From positions 1 to 14,199 of the forward strand of contig DGVT01000016.1 of assembly GCA_002395965.1 (NCBI GenBank): a stretch of 14,199 nucleotides of DNA, written 5' to 3'. This document shows positions 1 to 6,289 of the stretch, piece after piece. How positions within the stretch are numbered: the stretch's first letter is position 1; the number at the start of each line of letters is the position of its first letter. The notes below the pieces were generated by a model. That model did not search any database, was not told the origin of the DNA, and was given only the letters and a program-made list of their open reading frames with translations. This DNA comes from Porphyromonadaceae bacterium UBA4277. GTDB taxonomy: Bacteria > Bacteroidota > Bacteroidia > Bacteroidales > Muribaculaceae. Both the position numbers and the translations under genes were made by a program.

Positions 1-1192
1 CTTCGGCACACTCTATAACACCTATGCCTTCTTTGCTCAGTATGCCAACGTTGACAATTATGACCGCAACGCTGCTCAGCTTCCTGTTGATAGCCGCCCC
101 GAGATAGACCGCTGGATTATCTCGCAGCTCAACTCACTCATTGACGACGTGATACGCTACTTTAACGACTTTGAACCCACCAAGGCAGCGCGTGCCATCA
201 GTGAGTTTGTGGACGAACACCTGAGCAACTGGTATGTGCGCTTGAACCGTGCACGCTTCTGGGCCGGTGAAATGACCGACGACAAGCTCTCGGCCTACCA
301 GACGTTAGACCGGTGCCTGACAACCGTGTCGCTTCTCATGGCTCCAATTTCTCCTTTCTTTAGCGATCAGCTCTATCGCGACATGACCGGAAGTGAGACT
401 TCGGTACACTTGGCTCAATTCCCTGTTGCCGATGCCACATTAATCGACAAGAGCCTTGAGAAACGAATGATAATGGCTCAAAAGATAACCTCGATGGTGC
501 TTGCTCTGCGACGCAAGCAGAACATAAAGGTGCGTCAGCCGCTCAAGGCAATCATGATTCCGGTGGTGAATGAAGAGCAACAGCACGATATCGAGGCCAT
601 TGCACCATTGCTGATGAATGAGGTGAATGTGAAGGAAATAAAATTCGTTGGCGATGATGCTGGCATACTTGTGAAGCGTGTGAAACCCGACTTCAAGAAA
701 CTTGGCCCTAAATTTGGCAAGATCATGAAGGGGGTGGCCGCTGCGCTCACCACGATGAAACAGCCCTCGATAATCGAATTTGAGAAAAATGGAAGCGTCA
801 CACTTGATGTAGCCGGCCAGCAAGCGGTGGTAGAGCTTGCCGATGTGGAAATCATCAACGAGGACATTCCAGGATGGCTCGTGGCTAACGAAGGTGTACT
901 GACCGTTGCACTTGATATTACAATCACCGACCAGCTGCAACGTGAAGGAATGGCTCGTGAACTTGTTAACCGCATACAGAATGTGCGCAAGGGTAAAGAC
1001 TTTGAAATAACCGATAAGATAAAGGTGGTTATTTCGCCCGATGAACGAACCGATGCCGCTATCGAACAATTCCATGACTACATTGCAGGCCAGGTGCAGG
1101 CAGTCTCGCTTGTCGTGGCACCGGCCACAGGCGATGTCGTGGATTTAGACATGGATGGCTGGACATTGAAAGTAACTGTAGAAAAAGTATAA
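1..1192 (+). CDS. ileS: Isoleucyl-tRNA synthetase, C-terminal part (5' end outside window)
   Basis: IleS charges tRNA-Ile with isoleucine in the cytoplasm. The reading frame is open from base 2, so the gene begins before the window; only about 396 codons are visible, and the Rossmann fold with HIGH and KMSKS is missing. The stretch RWIISQLNSLIDDVIRYF followed by EHLSNWYVRLNRARFW is the anticodon-binding helical domain and matches the eukaryote-like (type 2) IleS class. The rest, with KIKVRQPLKAIMIP and a run to VTLDVAGQQAVVELADVEI, fits the C-terminal extension of that class (DUF5915-like). I see no C-terminal four-cysteine zinc module such as type 1 enzymes carry. The GTG at 149 is internal, not a start. 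Known property of the family: type 2 enzymes are often less sensitive to mupirocin. The gene is followed after 53 bases, which include a hairpin, by the DksA-like gene. Confidence 0.95.
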   Translation, partial: FGTLYNTYAFFAQYANVDNYDRNAAQLPVDSRPEIDRWIISQLNSLIDDVIRYFNDFEPTKAARAISEFVDEHLSNWYVRLNRARFWAGEMTDDKLSAYQTLDRCLTTVSLLMAPISPFFSDQLYRDMTGSETSVHLAQFPVADATLIDKSLEKRMIMAQKITSMVLALRRKQNIKVRQPLKAIMIPVVNEEQQHDIEAIAPLLMNEVNVKEIKFVGDDAGILVKRVKPDFKKLGPKFGKIMKGVAAALTTMKQPSIIEFEKNGSVTLDVAGQQAVVELADVEIINEDIPGWLVANEGVLTVALDITITDQLQREGMARELVNRIQNVRKGKDFEITDKIKVVISPDERTDAAIEQFHDYIAGQVQAVSLVVAPATGDVVDLDMDGWTLKVTVEKV

Positions 1193-1196
1193 TTTT

Positions 1197-1225
1197 AAGG
1201 GCACGACCTGACAAATCGTGCCCTT
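1197..1225 (+). terminator. Perfect 10-bp hairpin between ileS and the DksA-like gene
   Basis: AAGGGCACGA (1197-1206) pairs perfectly with TCGTGCCCTT (1216-1225) around a 9-base loop, starting four bases after the ileS stop codon. It is placed like an intrinsic terminator, but no T-run follows on the plus strand (GCTAATACAT), so it may instead be a processing site, an attenuator or an mRNA 3'-end stabiliser. I see no good TAnnTTTG promoter between it and the next ATG, which argues for some read-through. Confidence 0.5.
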
Positions 1226-1245
1226 GCTAATACATTATAAAGATT

Positions 1246-1641
1246 ATGGCTGAAAACAATGAAATAGTACGTTATTCTGACGAGGATCTACAGGAGTTTA
1301 AGGACCTCATCCTCGAGAAACTGGCACAAGCCGAGGAAAATTACCGAATGCTCAAGGGCGACATGATGGTAGATGAGACAAATCACACCTTCAAAGTGCT
1401 TGAAGAAGGTGCCAACACGCTCAACAAAGAGTCGGCAGGTCAAAATGCGCAGCGCCAGATGGATTTCATCAATAAGCTCAGGGCCGCCCTGGTGCGCATC
1501 GAAAACAAGACCTATGGCATTTGCCGCGTTACCGGTAAGCTCATCCCCAAAGGCCGACTGCTTGCAGTGCCCCATGCCACCACTTCTATCGAAGGCAAGG
1601 AAATTGAGCAGCAACGTAAACGCCAAATGGGCATTCGCTGA
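1246..1641 (+). CDS. DksA/TraR-family protein with degenerate zinc finger
   Basis: Members of this family bind the RNA polymerase secondary channel and, usually with ppGpp, adjust transcription initiation. The 131-residue protein has an N-terminal helical region (about residues 10-85, rich in Glu/Lys/Leu, compatible with the family coiled coil) and the C-terminal signature YGICRVTGKLIPKGRLLAVP at about 99-118, which matches YGxCxxCGxxIxxxRLxAxP. Only the first of four expected zinc ligands is Cys; the other three positions read Thr, Ser and Gly, so the zinc site is lost although the fold signature is kept. The acidic DxxDxA coiled-coil tip of E. coli DksA is not evident either (the aligned stretch is around NKESA). 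The stop codon overlaps the lspA start (TGATG), so the two are translationally coupled and cotranscribed. Related degenerate members occur in Bacteroidetes, so this is probably a functional variant. Confidence 0.9.
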   Translation: MAENNEIVRYSDEDLQEFKDLILEKLAQAEENYRMLKGDMMVDETNHTFKVLEEGANTLNKESAGQNAQRQMDFINKLRAALVRIENKTYGICRVTGKLIPKGRLLAVPHATTSIEGKEIEQQRKRQMGIR

Positions 1642-2294
1642 TGAAACGCATTTCTAATGGTGCGCTGGCTGTCGCCATTATTCTTGTGGTAATATTTATT
1701 GACCAGTTCACCAAGATTTGGGTGAAGACCCATTTCTTCTATGGTGAGGAATATGTCGTTACCGATTGGTTTAGAATTCTTTTCATCGAGAATAACGGAA
1801 TGGCATTCGGCATGGAGCTTGGAAGCAAACTGATTTTAACATCATTCCGAATTATCGCTGTCATTGCTTTCTGTTATTATCTGTGGAAAATACGTAATCG
1901 AACCGACTTGCCGACGGGCTACACCGTGTGTGTGGCAATGATAACTGCAGGAGCATTAGGCAACGTTATCGACTGCGTGGCCTATGGAGTAATTTTTGAC
2001 GCGCCGCAGTTTCCACAAGTGGCGCAGATGTTTCCTCCCGATGGCGGCTATAGCACTTTCTTGCAAGGCAGGGTAGTAGATATGCTCTATTTTCCACTGT
2101 GCGAGTGGAACTGGCCCGCCTGGATGCCCGTGGTGGGAGGGGAACATTTTGTGTTCTTTCAGCCTATTTTCAATGTCGCTGATGCCTCATTATGCGTGAG
2201 TGTTGCAGTGCTGATATTATTCTATGCAAAACATCTGTCGGTCAGCGATACAAAAGCAGAACAAGAAACCGGAAATGCCGATGAGGTGGTGTGA
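1641..2294 (+). CDS. lspA: Lipoprotein signal peptidase (signal peptidase II)
   Basis: This inner-membrane aspartyl protease removes the signal peptide of prolipoproteins after lipid attachment to the lipobox Cys. All family motifs are visible in 217 residues: IDQFTK (20-25) in the first membrane helix, ENNGMAFG (50-57), GALGNVIDCVAYG (104-116) with the first catalytic Asp at 111, and FNVADASL (177-184) with the second at 181. Between the two Asp boxes there is a long insertion (about 121-170, including RVVDMLYFP) typical of Bacteroidetes LspA and absent from the roughly 165-residue E. coli enzyme. The ATG overlaps the preceding stop by one base. The following gene, a lipoprotein, begins inside the lspA 3' end, so enzyme and a substrate are encoded side by side. 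Confidence 0.97.
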   Translation: MKRISNGALAVAIILVVIFIDQFTKIWVKTHFFYGEEYVVTDWFRILFIENNGMAFGMELGSKLILTSFRIIAVIAFCYYLWKIRNRTDLPTGYTVCVAMITAGALGNVIDCVAYGVIFDAPQFPQVAQMFPPDGGYSTFLQGRVVDMLYFPLCEWNWPAWMPVVGGEHFVFFQPIFNVADASLCVSVAVLILFYAKHLSVSDTKAEQETGNADEVV

Positions 2295-3264
2295 CTTCTT
2301 CATATTGCCTGCTTTGATGTGCCTTGTTGCGTTGATTGCTTGCAACAAGGCTCCTAATGGCATAATAAAGGAAAGCGACATGGTGGATCTGCTTGTGGAT
2401 TTGCATAAAGCCGAAGCCTACACCGACAATTTTCCTTCGCAGTTCCCCGACGATTCCACACACATGATGTTGAAACAGTCGGTCTTTGCAAAGCATGGTG
2501 TAACTCAAGCCGATTTCGACACTTCACTGGTGTGGTATGCACACAATATGGAAACATACACCGATGTGTATCGCCGTGTTATCGACAAGCTAAACCATGA
2601 GTATAAGAATTCATCGCGAGACAACGGCAAAATCACTAAATCGCTAAATGATAACGGAAAATTGGTGAAGGCCAGGTCCTACTACAAAGCCGACGGTGAT
2701 ACCGCCGACCTGTGGAGCATTTCACGAAATTGGGTGCTGTTTCCCGGCATGAGAATGGGCTATATTCCATTTGATGTTGAACCCGATCGGGATTATAGGC
2801 TCGGAGATTGCTATGAATTGAAATTCAAAGCATTAGAGAGTAAAGGCAATCTCTCGACGGTAATTGCTGTTGACTACTCCGACGGCGGCACGGCCTATTT
2901 GCATCACAGCGACGTAACACCGATGTGGAACAGCCTAATCTTGCAAAGCGATTCGATGCGTGTCGTCAGGCGAATATATGGCTATATAAAGTATAACTTG
3001 ACAAATCCCTCGATTGCCTATCTTGATAGCGTGCAGCTTTTAAGAATGCACATTAATGACAATACTTATGCGGCACGCATCAATACCAGTCGTGTTATTG
3101 AGCGCAAGGTAAAAAACAGCGATCGCACACTGCAGGCCCAAAAACCTGCCCATGAGCTCAAGGGAGCTGAATACTTCGCACCTAAAGAGGGGTTGAATAA
3201 GCCGAGTGTGAATCGCCACATACAATCGTCGCCTAACGCCAGGCACCTGCCAAGTCGCCATTGA
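2281..3264 (+). CDS. DUF4296-type lipoprotein
   Basis: This is a 327-residue predicted lipoprotein. I chose the ATG at 2281 because it yields a compact signal peptide (MRWCDFFILPALMCLVALIA) ending at lipobox LIAC, with the acylated Cys at residue 21. The ATG at 2275 is nearly as good, and the frame is open back to 2224. It overlaps lspA by 14 bases, so it is cotranscribed with the enzyme that would process it. Residues of about 29-115 (MVDLLVDLHKAEAYTD, then helices) resemble DUF4296, a Bacteroidetes family of unknown function usually found next to lspA. The rest contains FPGMRMGYIPFDVEPDRDY and a likely beta-rich segment (LKFKALESKGNLSTVIAVDY) that I cannot assign. The C-terminal 50 or so residues are basic and look disordered. 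Probable location: membrane-anchored in the periplasm or at the surface. Function is unknown. Confidence 0.85.
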   Translation: MRWCDFFILPALMCLVALIACNKAPNGIIKESDMVDLLVDLHKAEAYTDNFPSQFPDDSTHMMLKQSVFAKHGVTQADFDTSLVWYAHNMETYTDVYRRVIDKLNHEYKNSSRDNGKITKSLNDNGKLVKARSYYKADGDTADLWSISRNWVLFPGMRMGYIPFDVEPDRDYRLGDCYELKFKALESKGNLSTVIAVDYSDGGTAYLHHSDVTPMWNSLILQSDSMRVVRRIYGYIKYNLTNPSIAYLDSVQLLRMHINDNTYAARINTSRVIERKVKNSDRTLQAQKPAHELKGAEYFAPKEGLNKPSVNRHIQSSPNARHLPSRH

Positions 3265-3266
3265 AT

Positions 3267-3596
3267 ATGCCTAAGTTTATATCAAATTACGTGATCTTAA
3301 CCGATGGTAAGGTGTTGCACAATCACATTGTGATAACAGACGATAGCGGCCGGATGAAGGAAATTGTGCCTTTTGACACCGAACTCGCCTACACACGATT
3401 TGTGCCTAATCCCATTATGATATGCAATCATGCCGAAGCCGAAGTCGTTAAGACTACTTTTGATTGCTGTAAGAGCCTAAACGAGTTTTGTGATGCAATA
3501 GCTCTGAAGCATTATCCTGCCATGCAAAAAGGCATGCCGATGTCGGTCCTCGAACTTGATTTTGAACACAGGGTCATCAATAAGCTACAAGGTTGA
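3267..3596 (+). CDS. Small protein resembling the N-terminal strand domain of amidohydrolases
   Basis: This 109-residue protein starts at the ATG at 3267, two bases past the previous stop codon; a TTG at 3261 is also in frame. It has no signal peptide or membrane helix. The N-terminal 45 residues (ISNYVILTDGKVLHNHIVIT, then DDSGRMKEIVPFDTELAYTRF) have the rhythm of the small beta-sandwich that precedes the barrel in metal-dependent amidohydrolases. The HxH metal motif that would follow is absent and the barrel is missing. The second half (DCCKSLNEFCDAIALKHYPA, then QKGMPMSVLELDF) is unassigned, although it loosely recalls the C-terminal end of such enzymes. It may be a reduced relative or an unrelated small protein. 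It is the last gene of the ileS-lspA run and faces dus. Confidence 0.7.
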   Translation: MPKFISNYVILTDGKVLHNHIVITDDSGRMKEIVPFDTELAYTRFVPNPIMICNHAEAEVVKTTFDCCKSLNEFCDAIALKHYPAMQKGMPMSVLELDFEHRVINKLQG

Positions 3597-3604
3597 GCTG
3601 CGCT

Positions 3605-3621
3605 GTTTTGCTTCACAAAAC
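3605..3621. terminator. Short AT-rich hairpin between converging genes (weak terminator candidate)
   Basis: GTTTTG (3605-3610) pairs with CAAAAC (3616-3621) around a 5-base loop, in the 30-base gap between two converging genes. An outer pairing CTGTT/AACAG (3603-3607 with 3629-3633) is an alternative. The location suggests a shared bidirectional terminator, but the stem is short and weak. Confidence 0.3.
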
Positions 3622-3626
3622 TTCCA

Positions 3627-4541
3627 CTAACAGTTTAACTCCGAAAAGAGCTCATTGCAGGCACTTGTGTACTGTGACATGTTGCGTGATTTAGCTATTC
3701 GCTTGCGCAGCTTGTGAGGTGCATCGGGCAAGAACATTTCCCATAGTGCCATCATGTGCTGTAGGACCTGGTGATCGCCACCCGAGAAGCGGGCCATAGT
3801 ACCGTCTAAAATAAGGTCGTGAAAACGCCTGTAGGCTTCGGCACTGCATGATGATTTTGACAATAACCCGGGATCGGCCGCCAGCCCGCGGCCAATCATG
3901 ACGCCTGCCAGGGTGGGGTATTTCTCCGCGATTTTATCAATGTCGGCTGCCGATGTTATATCACCATTGTATATAACAGGATGTTGCGATGCTGTCAAGA
4001 ATTCCTCAAGTGCATCAATGTGAAGCTCTCCCTGATATTGCTGCTTGCCTATGCGCGGATGAATGGTGATGTATAGCGGATTAAGAATGTCTAATGCCGG
4101 TAAGGCATCGCGCCATTGCCATTCCGAGTCGGCGCCAAGTCGCATTTTGACGGTATATCTCACTTCATCTATCTTTGCAATCTGGCTAAAAGCATCCTTC
4201 AGCTCTTCGGGATGAGCCAGCAGTCCGCAGCCTTTGCGCTTTTTCATGATGGGAACATGTGGGCAGCCTAAGTTGATTTCCACACGACGGTAGCCCAAGT
4301 CTTTCAAAGTGCAAATCATCATGCCCATGTCTTGAGGCTTGCAGGCAAGGATTTGCGGAATGATGGGTGCTGAATTGTTGTCGGGAAGCACATCGTTAAC
4401 GTCGCGACGGCGAAGCTCGCCACGCTCAACTCGCATAAACGGAACGTGATAGCACACAATGTTTCCAAACACCATGTTATGCGCATTGCGCCACACATGA
4501 TCAGTTACTCCTTGCAACGGAGCGGCGTGTATTTCAATCAT
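3627..4541 (-). CDS. tRNA-dihydrouridine synthase family protein
   Basis: Dus enzymes are FMN-dependent and use NADPH to reduce specific uridines in tRNA to dihydrouridine. The 304-residue protein has the complete set of motifs: APLQGVTDHVWR (7-18, FMN phosphate/substrate side of the barrel), INLGCPHVPIMKKRKGCG (89-106) with catalytic Cys at 93, VKMRLG (131-136), HPRIGKQQYQG (161-171, the HxR flavin/tRNA box), NGDI (192-195) and GVMIGRGLAADPGLL (213-227), followed by the C-terminal helical tRNA-binding domain. Length and motif style are closest to the DusC-like branch; which uridine is modified cannot be told from sequence. It is monocistronic on the minus strand, converges with the lspA run, and has a good Bacteroidetes promoter just upstream. 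Confidence 0.93.
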   Translation of the reverse strand: MIEIHAAPLQGVTDHVWRNAHNMVFGNIVCYHVPFMRVERGELRRRDVNDVLPDNNSAPIIPQILACKPQDMGMMICTLKDLGYRRVEINLGCPHVPIMKKRKGCGLLAHPEELKDAFSQIAKIDEVRYTVKMRLGADSEWQWRDALPALDILNPLYITIHPRIGKQQYQGELHIDALEEFLTASQHPVIYNGDITSAADIDKIAEKYPTLAGVMIGRGLAADPGLLSKSSCSAEAYRRFHDLILDGTMARFSGGDHQVLQHMMALWEMFLPDAPHKLRKRIAKSRNMSQYTSACNELFSELNC

Positions 4542-4565
4542 TTTCAGTCAAGAAGAATTATAGCG

Positions 4566-4597
4566 CAAAGTTAATATTTTTTGCCAGTACAAGCAAA
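4566..4597 (-). promoter_or_regulatory. Promoter of the tRNA-dihydrouridine synthase gene
   Basis: On the minus strand, TAACTTTG (4573-4566) is a perfect match to the Bacteroidetes -7 box TAnnTTTG. A TTTG (4597-4594) lies 20 bp further upstream at the expected -33 position. The start codon at 4541 is about 25 bases downstream, giving a short leader. Confidence 0.7.
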
Positions 4598-4744
4598 TTG
4601 GCATGATTATTGCAAAGTAATTGATTGCTTGAGCGAAAGGGCGGAATTATCGCTCGTGAAGCATTAAATGAGCTGATTTTGCAATTTTTATATAAAAAAA
4701 TTCACATCTTTAATAATATATGCCTAATTTTACAACCAAAAATT

Positions 4745-4752
4745 AAACTTTG
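4745..4752 (+). promoter_or_regulatory. Possible -7 box upstream of the exported Tyr/Trp/Gly-rich gene
   Basis: AAACTTTG is one mismatch from TAnnTTTG and sits about 64 bases upstream of the ATG at 4816, in a very AT-rich stretch (about 4675-4815). A second near-match, AATATTTG (4778-4785), is closer to the gene. Neither has a convincing TTTG 19-21 bp upstream. The 274-base gap between the divergent genes holds no ORF worth calling. Confidence 0.3.
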
Positions 4753-4815
4753 CCCAAAATGATGGGTCTAAACGATAAATATTTGAATTAACAAAATAGT
4801 AAACAATAAAGAATC

Positions 4816-6081
4816 ATGAAGTATCGATTTTTATCTGGAATTGGCGCCCTTGCTTTGGCAAGCGCTATTGTCATTCAGGCACAGGACTTTGATGACATCT
4901 ATTATGATGGCTCTTCATCCTCGAAGGTGAAAACCGAGAAAAAGAGCGATATCAATGTTACTCGCGATGGTACAACCACAACCATCATCACCCAGAAGCC
5001 CGTAACACGTGTTGCCGTTATGAGCAATAAGAATTACAAGGCCGACCGCGATGTTGATGAGTATAATCGTCGGGGTATCAGCGAATATGACCCAACTGAC
5101 ACACTGTCGTATGTTGATGACGACATTGCGTTTTCCAACACTCAGCGCATCGAGCGTTTCTACAATCCCGATATCGTGATTGCAAGCAACGATGCCGACC
5201 TTATCGAGCTCTATTACGACGACACTCCCACGGTGAACTTGATAATCGGCACCAACTATGGCTTGCCTTACGCGTCATGGGGCTTTGGCTACAGCAGCTA
5301 CTGGTACGACCCATGGTACAGCTGGTATGATCCGTTCTACAGACCCTGGTATGTGGGGTGGCATCGGCCTTATTACGGCTGGGGATGGTATCACACCTGG
5401 TATCCCGGTTGGTATGGCTGGCATAGACCTTATTACGGATGGTATCGACCCTACTATGGCTGGAGTGGACATCACTACGGCTGGGACCGCTGGAATCGTC
5501 CGGGACATCACTACTATGGCTCAACACATCATGGCCGTTACTCACACGGAGGCTATAACTATGGTCGTGGCCGAGTGCCCGGCGACAGTCGCAGCTTGCT
5601 AAGCGGACGTGGCTCTCGTGGCGATCGCGCCGGTATCAGTGGACTGAATCGTTCTAACAGCGGTTCGGTGCGAGGTGGAACAATGTCGTCGGGTCGCACC
5701 CGTCCGGGATCGGAGCGCGGCAGCGGAACGATGCAGAGTGGCCGCGGACGCACTTCAACGGCAGCAATAGGCAATGTGGGCAATCGCAGCGTGCGTCAAG
5801 GCAGCTCAACGGCTACAATGAGCGGTCGCAGCTCAAGCGGAAGCATGCGAAACAGTCGCTCAAGCAGCTCGTCTTACAGCTCTCCGCGCGACTATAGCCG
5901 CTCTTCAGGTTCAACTCGCAGCTATAGCCCACGCACCAGCTCTTCGACATCATCGTGGGGTAGTTCACACTCAGCAGGTTCGTCGCGTGGCGGCGGATAC
6001 TCCGGTGGAGGTGGATTCTCCGGAGGCAGCCGCGGTGGCTACAGTGGCGGCGGCGGTGGCGGTGGCGGACGACGCCATTGA
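4816..6081 (+). CDS. Exported low-complexity protein, Tyr/Trp-rich then Gly/Ser/Arg-rich
   Basis: I do not recognise a functional family for this 421-residue protein. It starts with a clear Sec signal peptide (ALALASAIVIQAQ, cleavage around residue 22-23). Residues of about 24-145 are acidic and include TTTTIITQKPVTRV and IERFYNPDIVIASNDADLIE. Residues of about 150-255 are dominated by Trp, Tyr, Gly, Pro and His, with repeated blocks of the type WHRPYYGW, WYRPYYGW and HHYGW. Residues of about 256-421 are rich in Ser, Arg and Gly and finish with a poly-Gly run before RRH. The composition suggests a disordered or adhesive cell-envelope or secreted protein. It is flanked by its own AT-rich upstream region and a hairpin downstream, so it is probably monocistronic. 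Codon use looks like that of its neighbours. Confidence 0.85.
   Translation: MKYRFLSGIGALALASAIVIQAQDFDDIYYDGSSSSKVKTEKKSDINVTRDGTTTTIITQKPVTRVAVMSNKNYKADRDVDEYNRRGISEYDPTDTLSYVDDDIAFSNTQRIERFYNPDIVIASNDADLIELYYDDTPTVNLIIGTNYGLPYASWGFGYSSYWYDPWYSWYDPFYRPWYVGWHRPYYGWGWYHTWYPGWYGWHRPYYGWYRPYYGWSGHHYGWDRWNRPGHHYYGSTHHGRYSHGGYNYGRGRVPGDSRSLLSGRGSRGDRAGISGLNRSNSGSVRGGTMSSGRTRPGSERGSGTMQSGRGRTSTAAIGNVGNRSVRQGSSTATMSGRSSSGSMRNSRSSSSSYSSPRDYSRSSGSTRSYSPRTSSSTSSWGSSHSAGSSRGGGYSGGGGFSGGSRGGYSGGGGGGGGRRH
5359..5463 (+). repeat. Degenerate repeats encoding (W)xRPYYGW blocks
   Basis: The 24-base unit at 5359-5382 recurs at 5419-5442 (60-base period, three mismatches) and again, more diverged, at 5440-5463. 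Each encodes a W(H/Y)RPYYGW block. The pattern indicates internal duplication within the aromatic region of the exported protein, with mostly synonymous drift. Confidence 0.7.
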
Positions 6082-6096
6082 TTAATAGAGAATAAC

Positions 6097-6155
6097 AATC
6101 CACCTGTTGTGATATTGAGCAGTGAATTTTCAACCATTATTGCAACAGGTGGATT
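6097..6155. terminator. Long hairpin after the exported Tyr/Trp/Gly-rich gene
   Basis: AATCCACCTGTTG (6097-6109) pairs perfectly with CAACAGGTGGATT (6143-6155). The stem can be extended inward to about 18 bp with two G-U pairs (6110-6114 with 6138-6142), leaving a loop of about 23 bases. It begins 15 bases after the stop codon. Position suggests a terminator or 3'-end protector, but there is no long T-run after either arm. The remaining sequence up to 6289 shows no ORF and no strong promoter box. Confidence 0.55.
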
Positions 6156-6289
6156 TAAGTGAAGTCTTGAATTTTACCTAAACGTTTTATTTCGATTATC
6201 TCATCTTAGGTGGCTCGCAGCAATTCTAAACAAATTGTTGCTCCTTATTCAACCAACTTGAATTATATAATCTTATTTCAATCATAGTC

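Noticed and set aside
440..1075. A 211-codon open frame antisense to ileS
   Set aside because: It lies entirely within a clear IleS frame and has no recognisable features.
149..1192. A complete gene starting at the GTG at 149
   Set aside because: The frame is open to the start of the window and the upstream residues match IleS, so this is an internal codon.
5201..5602. Overlapping ORFs in other frames within the Tyr/Trp-rich region
   Set aside because: They arise from the skewed composition of the repeats; the main frame has a signal peptide and runs through.
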